This document shows, one piece after another, positions 35,942 through 43,857 of a stretch of 64,000 nt of DNA (the stretch's first letter is position 1; the number at the start of each line of letters is the position of its first letter). Both the position numbers and the translations under genes were made by a program. The stretch is taken from the NCBI RefSeq assembly GCF_900299525.1, contig NZ_OMKA01000003.1:124001-188000 (forward strand), given 5' to 3'. Source of the DNA: Aquimarina sp. Aq78 (lineage in GTDB: Bacteria > Bacteroidota > Bacteroidia > Flavobacteriales > Flavobacteriaceae). Under the pieces are notes generated by a model. It saw only the letters and a list, made by a program, of their open reading frames with translations, had not been told where the DNA came from and made no database searches.

Positions 35942-36718
35942 ATGAGCAAAATTATCATACAAGGAATACAATTTGATAAAAAATCCTCTTTTCAGCAAGG
36001 TCCGGGACTAGCTCCTCCATTAATTAGAGAGGTATTACACTGTGGTTCACTTAATTTATTTACAGAAAACGGAATCACAATCGAAGATTCCCGAATAACA
36101 GATAAAGGAGATTTTGATATTTCAGATTATTTTGACATTGAAACTATAACTTCGAATCATTTAGAATCTGAAACAAAAGTTTTTACTCTGGGAGGGGATC
36201 ACTCTATCACATTTCCTATTATTAAGGCTCATCATAAAAAATATCCAAAATTAGACATTTTACATATCGACGCACATTCTGATTTATATGATAACTTTGA
36301 AGGTGATAAATACTCTCACGCCTGTCCTTTTGCCAGAATTATGGAAAATGGATTCGCAGCCAAATTGGTTCAGGTAGGGATTAGAACATTAAATACACAT
36401 CAGGCAGAACAGGCAGAAAAATTTAATGTCGAAATTCATCAAATGAAAAACCTCGATGTAACCAAAATATCTCAATTTGATAATCCCGTATATATATCAT
36501 TGGATATGGATGGTTTTGATCCAGCATATGCACCCGGAGTTTCACATCATGAGCCTGGAGGTCTTTCTTCAAGGCAAGTAATCGATTTAATCCATAACAT
36601 AAAAGGTGAAGTCATTGGGGCAGATATTGTAGAATATAATCCTAATAGGGATTTTCAGAATATGACAGCATTTTTGGCAGCCAAAATGATGAAAGAAATT
36701 TTAGGAAAGATGTTATAA
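35942..36718 (+). CDS. Arginase/agmatinase/formimidoylglutamase family enzyme
   Basis: This is a 258-residue cytosolic enzyme. All manganese-ligand motifs are present: GGDHS, HIDAHSDLYD and SLDMDGFDPAYAPGVSHHEP. It is shorter than typical arginases (about 300 residues) at the N-terminus. Ureohydrolases hydrolyse guanidino compounds to urea, or formimidoylglutamate in histidine breakdown. It is paired with the ketopantoate-reductase-like gene upstream and followed by an AraC-type regulator. Substrate choice among arginine, agmatine and proclavaminate-like compounds cannot be made. Confidence 0.88.
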   Translation: MSKIIIQGIQFDKKSSFQQGPGLAPPLIREVLHCGSLNLFTENGITIEDSRITDKGDFDISDYFDIETITSNHLESETKVFTLGGDHSITFPIIKAHHKKYPKLDILHIDAHSDLYDNFEGDKYSHACPFARIMENGFAAKLVQVGIRTLNTHQAEQAEKFNVEIHQMKNLDVTKISQFDNPVYISLDMDGFDPAYAPGVSHHEPGGLSSRQVIDLIHNIKGEVIGADIVEYNPNRDFQNMTAFLAAKMMKEILGKML

Positions 36719-36818
36719 TATAAAAGATACAACCAACAACTATTTGGTAGATTGCGATAACAAATATACTCTTCTATAAATTATCGTAAATTGTTTATCC
36801 TGATAAAATGAAATTAGA

Positions 36819-37709
36819 GTGACATCTGAAAACGAAATCATAACTTCAAAAAAATGGGAATTAGATAAAATTTCAATTTCTCATAATATTATTGATTATA
36901 AAACATTTGGATCTTATATCTCCAAAAATGATTCTGAATCGGTCAGGTTACATTTTGGGCTAAATGGAAATTATAATTTTAAGTACAAACAACTCAACTC
37001 ATCTTTTGATTTAGTGGGGTCACACAATAACATAATGTACTCTAAAGGAATAGAAATCGAAGTATCTAACAAGAGTAAAAGAATTGAAACTTTTGGAATT
37101 AATTTCGCTACAGATTTCTTTATTAATATAGCTCAAAACGGAAATGAATCACTAAAAAAACTGGCTGATAAAGTAATCCTTAATGAAAATGCCATTCTAT
37201 CTAATGAATGGAGACCGAATAATTTTAAAATACAACAAGTAATTAATGAGATTCTATATGCACAATATACTAATGAACTCAAAGATCTATTTTTGCTATC
37301 AAAAAGTATAGAACTTCTGGTATTGCAAGCAGAATTATATGAATTAAGTACCGCGAACAAATTCATTAAATCTAATTCTGATAAACAGAAACTATTTGAA
37401 GCAAAAGAAATTTTAACCCTACAAATAGATAATCCGCCAACAATTAGTCAATTATCAAAACTAATTGGTCTCAACGAATACAAACTTAAGAAAGGGTTTA
37501 AAGAACTATTTGGCACTACTGTGTTTGGATACATTCACAATAATCGAATGAATCTAGCCAAAAAGCTATTATTAGGAACAGATCTATCTGCAAAAGAGAT
37601 CGCTTATAAAACTGGTTATAGTTCTCCTCAACATTTTTCAAAAGCATTTAAAAAAGAATTTGGTACTACTCCCGATAGTATTAGAAATTATCCCGATCGT
37701 ACAATCTAA
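36819..37709 (+). CDS. AraC family transcriptional regulator (GTG start)
   Basis: The 296-residue protein has an N-terminal sensor region of about 185 residues without membrane helices. The AraC DNA-binding domain lies at about 195-290, with TISQLSKLIGLNEYKLKKGF and IAYKTGYSSPQHFSKAFKKE, ending in GTTPDSIRNY. The ATG eight bases upstream of the GTG runs into a stop, so GTG at 36819 is the best start. It may regulate the ketopantoate-reductase/arginase pair before it. Confidence 0.88.
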   Translation: MTSENEIITSKKWELDKISISHNIIDYKTFGSYISKNDSESVRLHFGLNGNYNFKYKQLNSSFDLVGSHNNIMYSKGIEIEVSNKSKRIETFGINFATDFFINIAQNGNESLKKLADKVILNENAILSNEWRPNNFKIQQVINEILYAQYTNELKDLFLLSKSIELLVLQAELYELSTANKFIKSNSDKQKLFEAKEILTLQIDNPPTISQLSKLIGLNEYKLKKGFKELFGTTVFGYIHNNRMNLAKKLLLGTDLSAKEIAYKTGYSSPQHFSKAFKKEFGTTPDSIRNYPDRTI

Positions 37710-37758
37710 AAGGAAAAAATGATAGCACTTTTGGTTTCAAATTGTAAAACTAAAATAT

Positions 37759-38271
37759 ATGAAAACCAGATTTTCCTTATTAGTAATTATCTCACTATTA
37801 TTAATAGGTTGTAAATCAAAAAACACTATTGCAATCATGATGATCGAAAAAGAAATTCAATTCAATGCCAATAAAGAAAAAGTATGGGGATTATTAACAA
37901 ATCCAACAATAACCAAACAATACATGTATGGTTGTGAAGTCATATCGGATTGGGAAGTCGAGAGCCTCATCTTATGGAAGGGACAAACCGAAGATGGTAA
38001 AGAAGTTACCTATGTAAAAGGAAAAATAGTTGAATGTAAAAAAGGAGAACTAGTAACTTTTACAATGTTTGACCCAAACATGGAAATTGAAGATATTCCA
38101 GAGAATTATTTGAGTCTGACATATGATCTGAAAGAAAAAAACAATAAGACTATACTAAAATTAACTCAAGGAAATTTTGCAACTGTTGCTCTGGGAGAAA
38201 AGAGATATAAAGAATCTCTAAAAGGATGGGAAATGGTAATCCCTATTATGAAACAAATAGTCGAAAAATAA
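37759..38271 (+). CDS. SRPBCC (AHSA1-type) domain lipoprotein
   Basis: The 170-residue protein has a lipobox LLIGC (C18). The mature part follows the AHSA1/SRPBCC pattern: IEKEIQFNANKEKVWGLLTN, then LILWKGQTEDGKEVTYVKG and a long C-terminal helix. SRPBCC proteins form a hydrophobic cavity for lipid-like ligands. It is unusual for this domain to be a lipoprotein; a start at one of the internal ATGs (37837 or 37840) would give a cytosolic version instead. A strong terminator follows at 38291. Confidence 0.75.
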   Translation: MKTRFSLLVIISLLLIGCKSKNTIAIMMIEKEIQFNANKEKVWGLLTNPTITKQYMYGCEVISDWEVESLILWKGQTEDGKEVTYVKGKIVECKKGELVTFTMFDPNMEIEDIPENYLSLTYDLKEKNNKTILKLTQGNFATVALGEKRYKESLKGWEMVIPIMKQIVEK

Positions 38272-38290
38272 ATCCATGACAAAGAAAAGT

Positions 38291-38325
38291 AAAAGCGGTT
38301 TGATTATTTATTTCAAGCCGCTTTT
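38291..38325 (+). terminator. Intrinsic terminator
   Basis: The stem AAAAGCGG...TTGA / TCAA...CCGCTTTT has a 9-base loop and a T-rich 3' arm. It follows the SRPBCC lipoprotein gene. Confidence 0.8.
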
Positions 38326-38503
38326 GTATATTAAGTTTTATCCAGAAAGTGGTCATAATCAATTACAGGGAGCTTTGAAAAAGTTATCGACATAAACAAT
38401 TTCACTGAAAACAAGGTACTATAAATTACCTATGATGTCTATCTTTGATTCAAAGATGTTTGTAGTAATCAAGAGGTATAATCAATTATTAATGTGAGAA
38501 CGC

Positions 38504-38941
38504 ATGAAAAAAATAGTTTTAATTCTTTTAGTATCCTTTCCATTATTTTCTTTTTCACAAAACAACCTGGATCAAACTCTGGTAGGTAATCACTATCTAT
38601 CTGTTCAATGGATTTCATGGGATTACTTTGGAACTGCCAAAATCGTAAAATCAGAAAAAGCCAATACATATACTATAGAAGGCCACCAAAATAGTAAAGA
38701 AAATAGTGATTTCTTAAAAATCAAAGGTACCATTACCCCTACCTCTGCAAAGCACCTAGTATTTAATGGGGCTATTGAGACCCAGGTAGATTTTATAAAC
38801 AACGGAGAACCTTGTATAAGAGAAGGAGAATTCAATTTTAAAGTAAAAGGAAATAGGAAATACTGGAGACTCCAGGAGATGAATAATCCTTGTAGTGAGG
38901 TTACTGATTATGTAGATATTTATTTTATTCAAAAAAAATGA
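38504..38941 (+). CDS. Hypothetical exported small protein
   Basis: The 145-residue protein has a signal peptide ending near FSFSQ. The mature part is beta-rich, with YLSVQWISWDYFGTAKIVKS, TYTIEGHQNSKENSDFLKIK and ENFK-type strands, and two cysteines in the C-terminal third that could form a disulfide. The pattern resembles an eight-stranded lipocalin-like or MORN-like beta fold, but no family was recognised. It is monocistronic. Confidence 0.55.
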   Translation: MKKIVLILLVSFPLFSFSQNNLDQTLVGNHYLSVQWISWDYFGTAKIVKSEKANTYTIEGHQNSKENSDFLKIKGTITPTSAKHLVFNGAIETQVDFINNGEPCIREGEFNFKVKGNRKYWRLQEMNNPCSEVTDYVDIYFIQKK

Positions 38942-39022
38942 TATCCTACCAAATTTCACTTACCAAAACAGACATTTAGGAGCTATATTTCTAATTTTTA
39001 TCTACTTAAATATTTTTTTTTC

Positions 39023-39030
39023 TATCTTTG
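39023..39030 (+). promoter_or_regulatory. Promoter -7 element upstream of the structured leader
   Basis: TATCTTTG is an exact TAnnTTTG match. It sits between the arms of an inverted repeat TCTATC (39021-39026) / GATAGA (39035-39040). Transcription would begin near 39035. Confidence 0.5.
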
Positions 39031-39031
39031 T

Positions 39032-39175
39032 ATGGATAGAAATACAGTAACAGTATGTTACACTCTTGTTTTTTAGCTTAAGGAAGAACATCGGAAAAGC
39101 AAGTGAATTTCTTACGGAAAACCTCCGTATACCTTAATCAACAAAAGTTGATTTGGTGTACGGAGGTTTTTTTTA
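39032..39175 (+). ncRNA. Structured leader or small RNA ending in a strong terminator
   Basis: Between the promoter and the gene at 39208 lie a small hairpin GTAAC/GTTAC (39047-39061), an A/G-rich single-stranded stretch, a 6-bp hairpin TACGGA (39113-39118) / TCCGTA (39124-39129), and a long terminator that needs the same TCCGTA. The two hairpins exclude each other, the layout of an attenuator or riboswitch. A 14-codon frame MDRNTVTVCYTLVF (39032-39076) lies at its start but seems to begin before the predicted transcript start. The alternative is an independent ~140-nt RNA. I could not assign a known RNA family. Confidence 0.45.
39119..39175 (+). terminator. Strong intrinsic terminator in the leader
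   Basis: The arms AACCTCCGTATACC... and ...GGTGTACGGAGGTT form a stem of about 20 bp with an AAAA loop and an 8-base T-run, 33 bases before the next start codon. Confidence 0.88.
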
Positions 39176-39207
39176 TTGCATCTGGTATTAATTAACACAT
39201 TACTATT

Positions 39208-40692
39208 ATGAAAAGAGTTATCATCGCATTTCTAACAATTATCATTGTTTCTGTTGCTACCTTGTATTTCTTTCCCGAAATTCTATATACCTCTTCTTTT
39301 GGGCAAAAGATATTAATGAAAATGGAAGGTGATCAAGTAGCAGAATTCTATTTTAAAGAAAATCAAACTACAAAAGACACCCTATACATGAATGGTGTTA
39401 TTTATTCTAATACACTACATGATATTAAAGAAATCCTATTCGAAAATCCAAAAGTGACTACATTGGTAATGGAAGAAGTTCCCGGGTCTATAGATGATGA
39501 AATCAATCTTCTTGCTTCACGCGAAATTAGGAAACATCATATAAATACCTATATCCCCGAAAACGGAATGGTAGCTTCGGGCGGAACAGATATGTTTTTG
39601 GCAGGAGAAAAACGAAATATTCACGCTACAGCTAAGCTTGGAGTACATTCCTGGTCTGGAGAAGATAGTGTAGCACTGGATTTTCCTAAAGATCATGAAG
39701 AGCACAAAAAATACGTAAGCTATTATACCGAAATGAATATCCCTACAGAATTTTATTGGTATACATTAGAAGCGGCCCCTGCAGATAGTATTCACTGGAT
39801 GACAGCTAACGAAATAAAAAAATATGATGTAATAACTGATTCAGGAATAGAAACGACTGAATTACTGGACATTCAAAAACAAATAGCATCAGATCAGTAT
39901 TTGGGGAGAGGTACAGGAAATAATCAAAAAGCACAAGATTTTATCAGGTCATATTTTAAAAATATTGGTTTAGAAAAATTAGATACCGATTATGATTCTC
40001 ACTTTACTTTTAAAGATAGAAAAACCAAAAAAGAAAGGGTTGGAACCAATTTTATAGGTTATATAAAAGGTAAAACAAATCCTCAAAAATATATTGTTAT
40101 TGGTGCACATTATGATCACCTTGGTATTATAAATGACACCATTTATAATGGTGCAGATGATAATGCTTCTGGTACTTCTGCCCTATTGATCTTAGCAAAA
40201 TATTTCTCAAAAAATCAACCTCAGCACTCTATTCTTTTTGCAGCTTTTGATGCCGAAGAACTAGGACTATTTGGTTCTAAACATTTTGTAGATAATCCAC
40301 CGGTTTTGTTATCAGATATCAAACTCAATATCAATATGGATATGATTAGTCGTAATCCAAAAAACGAAATATATGTAGTTGGTACCTATCCTTATCCTCA
40401 ATTTAAACCCATAATCGAAAGTATTGCAAAAGATAGTCCGTTAACCGTTTCTTATGGTCACGATGATCCAGATGATAAAACCAAAGACTATTGGATGTTT
40501 TCTTCTGATAATGGTCCTTTTTTCAGGAAGGGAATTCCCAATATCACTTTTAGTGAAGAAGATCACCCTGGGTATCACAAGGCAACCGATGATATCGAAG
40601 ATACAAATCCAGAATACTATAAAAATGTAGCAAAATTAATCCAGAAATCTATTGAAGCGATAGATCAAAATTTTCCAAATTCAAAACAATGA
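39208..40692 (+). CDS. Fusion of a periplasmic ClpP-like domain and an M28 peptidase
   Basis: This is a 494-residue protein with an N-terminal membrane helix or signal. Residues about 45-210 resemble the periplasmic ClpP-like family (COG3904-type): EVPGSIDDEINLLASREIRK, NGMVASGGTDMFLAG with candidate nucleophile S124, GVHSWSG with H147, and EFYWYTLEAAPADSIHWMT. Residues about 225-490 are an M28 zinc peptidase with GAHYDH, NGADDNASGTSALL, FDAEELGLFGS and NMDMISRNP. Two unrelated peptidase folds in one chain are unusual. Its stop overlaps the next gene by 4 bases (ATGA), so it begins a four-gene operon with amino acid enzymes. Confidence 0.8.
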   Translation: MKRVIIAFLTIIIVSVATLYFFPEILYTSSFGQKILMKMEGDQVAEFYFKENQTTKDTLYMNGVIYSNTLHDIKEILFENPKVTTLVMEEVPGSIDDEINLLASREIRKHHINTYIPENGMVASGGTDMFLAGEKRNIHATAKLGVHSWSGEDSVALDFPKDHEEHKKYVSYYTEMNIPTEFYWYTLEAAPADSIHWMTANEIKKYDVITDSGIETTELLDIQKQIASDQYLGRGTGNNQKAQDFIRSYFKNIGLEKLDTDYDSHFTFKDRKTKKERVGTNFIGYIKGKTNPQKYIVIGAHYDHLGIINDTIYNGADDNASGTSALLILAKYFSKNQPQHSILFAAFDAEELGLFGSKHFVDNPPVLLSDIKLNINMDMISRNPKNEIYVVGTYPYPQFKPIIESIAKDSPLTVSYGHDDPDDKTKDYWMFSSDNGPFFRKGIPNITFSEEDHPGYHKATDDIEDTNPEYYKNVAKLIQKSIEAIDQNFPNSKQ

Positions 40693-41654
40693 TACATGCT
40701 ACAGATATAATAGATGCATACAAAATTAGCAAGTCTGATTTGCATAGAACTCCTATGGCGCATTCTCCAGAGTTAAGTAAAATATCCGGGGCGAATGTCT
40801 TTCTTAAAATGGAATTTTTGCAATACACGGGGTCTTTTAAAATACGAGGAGTTCTTACTAAAATACGCAGTTTAGACAAAAGTGTTTTTGACAAAACTTT
40901 TGTTGCAGCATCAACAGGAAATCATGCCGCAGCATTTGGATACGCATCAGAAAAATTTGGATTTAAAGGTGTATTATTTCTTCCAAAGAAAACAAGTGAC
41001 GCAAAAATAAAAGCTCTTGAGCAATACTCGATCAGAGTTATTTTTTATGGTGAAAACAGTTTAGAAACAGAAGAAAAAGCAAGAGTATATGCAAAAGAGA
41101 TGAACGGTGTTCTAATCCATCCCTATAATGATCCCGAAATTATTAAAGGGCAAGGTACTATTGCTATTGAAATAGAAGAACAAGTACCAGAAGTAGATAC
41201 TATTTTAACTCCTGTTGGCGGTGGTGGACTGGCATCTGGGGTAAGCACTTATTTTAGCACCAATGATAGTGTTTCGATCATTGGATGTCAACCCAAAAAT
41301 GCTTCAGAAATGTATTTATCGATACAACTTAATGGTATCGTTCCTCCAAGTACTTTATCAACAATAGCAGATGCATCTGCTGGCGGAATTGAAGATAATG
41401 CCATCACTTATGGTATTTGTAAAAAACACTTGTCGGGTTTTGAGATCATTGAAGAAGAGGATATAAAAAAAGCTGTGGCTTTTATGCTGAAATATCATAA
41501 AGTAGAAATTGAACCTACAGCTGCGCTACCGATTGCAGCATTATTACAAAGTAAAGCGTATCAAGGTAAAAATGTGGTTCTGGTAGTAACCGGAAAAAAG
41601 ATAGATAATCAATTGTTAACTCAAATAATGGTAAAGTATGGCGACTATTATTAA
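40689..41654 (+). CDS. Threonine/serine dehydratase-like PLP enzyme
   Basis: The 321-residue fold-type II PLP enzyme has the Schiff-base lysine in TGSFKIRG (K51), a STGNHAAAFGYA substrate loop and the phosphate-binding GGGGLASG. Relatives include catabolic threonine dehydratase, EutB of ectoine catabolism and beta-hydroxyaspartate dehydratase BhcB. The pairing with an ornithine-cyclodeaminase-like gene (17-base overlap) is found in both of those pathways. No regulatory ACT domain is present, so it is a catabolic type. The exact substrate is not decided by the sequence. Confidence 0.82.
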   Translation: MIHATDIIDAYKISKSDLHRTPMAHSPELSKISGANVFLKMEFLQYTGSFKIRGVLTKIRSLDKSVFDKTFVAASTGNHAAAFGYASEKFGFKGVLFLPKKTSDAKIKALEQYSIRVIFYGENSLETEEKARVYAKEMNGVLIHPYNDPEIIKGQGTIAIEIEEQVPEVDTILTPVGGGGLASGVSTYFSTNDSVSIIGCQPKNASEMYLSIQLNGIVPPSTLSTIADASAGGIEDNAITYGICKKHLSGFEIIEEEDIKKAVAFMLKYHKVEIEPTAALPIAALLQSKAYQGKNVVLVVTGKKIDNQLLTQIMVKYGDYY

Positions 41655-42594
41655 TCTAAAAGATATTAAAGAAAGTATAAAATCATTAGATGTCGTTGCG
41701 GCTATGAAAGAAGGTTTTATACACTATAGTAATAAAAAAACGGTAGTTCCACCTGTAGGTGAATTACTATTTGAAGATCCTCCTGGGGATGTACATATTA
41801 AATATGGGTATATAAAGAATGATGATTTTTATGTCATCAAAATTGCCTCTGGTTTTTATAATAATTCAAAATTAGGAATTGCTTCCAGCCAGGGAATGAT
41901 GCTCTTATTTAGTCAAAAAACAGGGCAACCAGTAGCTATTTTATTAGATGAAGGATATCTTACTGATATTCGTACTGCAGCAGCAGGTGCTCTGGCAGCC
42001 ACATATTTTGCTCCTGAAAAAATAAATGCTATTGGTATTATAGGTACCGGGATCCAGGCAAAACTACAGTTGCAATTCCTGCAGAAAAACAATCCTTGTA
42101 AAACCGTGTGGGTATGGGGAAGAACACCCGAAAATGCAGAGAAGTTTAGCACAGAATTGAGTACTGATTTTGATATTCATATTGCCAAAACTCCTGCAGA
42201 AGTAGCAAAAAACAGTACTTTAATTGTTACTACTACTCCATCTGAAGTCGCACTGCTTGATGCAAAAGATATCTTACCCGGTACTCATATCACAGCAGTA
42301 GGCTCTGATACTTCAGATAAACAAGAACTTGATAGTAAGGTGCTTCAAAAAGCAGATATTGTTATTGCAGATAGTATTCCGCAAAGTAAAAGCAGAGGCG
42401 AAATATATCGGGCTGTTAAAGACGGTTCAATTTCCGAAGAAAAAATCGTAGAACTCGGTAATGCAATTCAGAATCCTGCTTTGCAACGTACCAATGATGA
42501 TCAAATAACAATAGCAGACCTTACAGGAGTTGCAGTACAAGATATAATGATTGCAAAAGCTGTTTATAAAACATACATGAATACCAAAATATAA
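41638..42594 (+). CDS. Ornithine cyclodeaminase/mu-crystallin family oxidoreductase
   Basis: The 318-residue protein has the NAD-binding motif IGIIGTGIQAKLQLQFL and the family signature LLDEGYLTDIRTAAAGALAA. Enzymes of this family are ornithine cyclodeaminases or reductases of imino acids (ketimine reductase, iminosuccinate reductase BhcD, EutC). It overlaps the dehydratase-like gene by 17 bases and precedes the aminotransferase by 5 bases. A chain of dehydration, imine reduction and transamination of one amino acid is therefore plausible (inference). Confidence 0.85.
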   Translation: MATIINLKDIKESIKSLDVVAAMKEGFIHYSNKKTVVPPVGELLFEDPPGDVHIKYGYIKNDDFYVIKIASGFYNNSKLGIASSQGMMLLFSQKTGQPVAILLDEGYLTDIRTAAAGALAATYFAPEKINAIGIIGTGIQAKLQLQFLQKNNPCKTVWVWGRTPENAEKFSTELSTDFDIHIAKTPAEVAKNSTLIVTTTPSEVALLDAKDILPGTHITAVGSDTSDKQELDSKVLQKADIVIADSIPQSKSRGEIYRAVKDGSISEEKIVELGNAIQNPALQRTNDDQITIADLTGVAVQDIMIAKAVYKTYMNTKI

Positions 42595-42599
42595 ATAGA

Positions 42600-43721
42600 A
42601 TGAATATTCCAATTTTTGAGCTCGAAAGAGTACAATCCTTATTTGAAAACACAGTAGATTATAATCTAACAGAAAGTGGTTTTCATCCCTACACTCTTAA
42701 TGAACTATTAGAGAAAGACCAGATAGATACACTTACCAATACTGTTTTAGGGTATGGACAAACTAATGGTTCTATCCCATTGCGTAAAAGAATTAGTGCG
42801 ATGTATAATGGTGCTAATGAGGAGAATGTATTGGTAACCAATGGTTCTTCTGAAGCGAATTTTATTGCTTGTCATACCTTGTTAGAAAAAGGGGATGAAG
42901 TGGTTATGATGGTACCCAACTATATGCAAATCTGGGGTATTGCCGAAGAGATGGGATGTATCCCGAAGGCATTTCATTTACGTGAAGAAAATAAATGGAA
43001 ACCAGATATCGAAGAATTAAAATCTCTGGTTACTTCAAAAACAAAAATGATTGCGCTATGTAATCCCAATAACCCAACAGGGTACACACTTTCTTCTGAA
43101 GAAATGCAAGAAATTGTAGCTATCGCAAAGCGTGTAGATGCCTGGGTATATTGTGATGAAGTATATCGTGGAGCCGAATTAGACGGAGAAATTATCGAAA
43201 GTTTTATTGGGATGTATGACAAAGTTATGGTTAACGGTGGATTGTCTAAAGCCTATGCCCTACCCGGATTACGTTTAGGGTGGTTAATAGGCCCCGAAAC
43301 ACTGATTGCAGATACATGGGCATATCATGATTATACTTCTATTACTGCTGGCATAATGAGTCATTATATTGGCGAAATCGCATTAAGACCCGAAAAACGT
43401 AAAGAAATACTAACTCGAAACAGAACCATGCTTAATGAAAACCTAAAAGTGGTAAAGCAATGGTTGGATCAATACGGGGATTTGTTTGAATATGTACCCC
43501 CAAAGAGTGGTGGAATGTTATTTATAAAATACAATTTAGATATTAATTCTACCGAACTGGCAGAATGGTTACGTACAGAAAAAAGTGTATTTATTTTGGC
43601 AGGAGATTGTTATGGGATGGACCATCATTTCAGAATAGGGATTGGAGAACGCAAAGAATATATCCTGGCGGGTTTAGAACGCGTTAAACAAGCCCTTAAA
43701 GAACGGTTTAATTTATCATAG
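42600..43721 (+). CDS. Class I/II PLP-dependent aminotransferase
   Basis: The 373-residue fold-type I aminotransferase has the conserved NPNNPTGY (cofactor asparagine), YCDEVYRG (cofactor aspartate and tyrosine) and GLSKAYALPGLRLGW with the Schiff-base lysine. An arginine for the substrate carboxylate is in HHFRIGIG. It is the last gene of the overlapping operon that starts at 39208 and ends in a terminator at 43756. It may supply or remove the amino group in the same pathway as the two preceding enzymes. The specific amino acid is unknown. Confidence 0.88.
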   Translation: MNIPIFELERVQSLFENTVDYNLTESGFHPYTLNELLEKDQIDTLTNTVLGYGQTNGSIPLRKRISAMYNGANEENVLVTNGSSEANFIACHTLLEKGDEVVMMVPNYMQIWGIAEEMGCIPKAFHLREENKWKPDIEELKSLVTSKTKMIALCNPNNPTGYTLSSEEMQEIVAIAKRVDAWVYCDEVYRGAELDGEIIESFIGMYDKVMVNGGLSKAYALPGLRLGWLIGPETLIADTWAYHDYTSITAGIMSHYIGEIALRPEKRKEILTRNRTMLNENLKVVKQWLDQYGDLFEYVPPKSGGMLFIKYNLDINSTELAEWLRTEKSVFILAGDCYGMDHHFRIGIGERKEYILAGLERVKQALKERFNLS

Positions 43722-43755
43722 CAGTCTGCCTGTCATAATTTTATGATATACTCAA

Positions 43756-43784
43756 AAACAGGCTGTTTAAAAGACAGCCTGTTT
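43756..43784. terminator. Bidirectional intrinsic terminator
   Basis: AAACAGGCTGT / ACAGCCTGTTT arms surround a 7-base loop, with A-run on one side and T-run on the other. It lies between the convergent aminotransferase and threonine synthase genes. Confidence 0.85.
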
Positions 43785-43857
43785 ACATCAAATTTAAATT
43801 ACTTAAAAAGAAGTACTACCATTTACAATTTGAATGTGCTGTAAGTGGTATAACAAA

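Noticed and set aside
39032..39076. Leader peptide MDRNTVTVCYTLVF as a classical Thr/Val attenuator
   Set aside because: The ATG appears to precede the transcription start predicted from the -7 element at 39023, so it may not be in the RNA; kept only as an alternative in the leader entry.
40689..43721. Assignment as an ectoine (EutBC) or beta-hydroxyaspartate (Bhc) pathway
   Set aside because: The key partners (DoeA/DoeB, BhcC aldolase) are not in the window and family membership alone does not fix the substrate.
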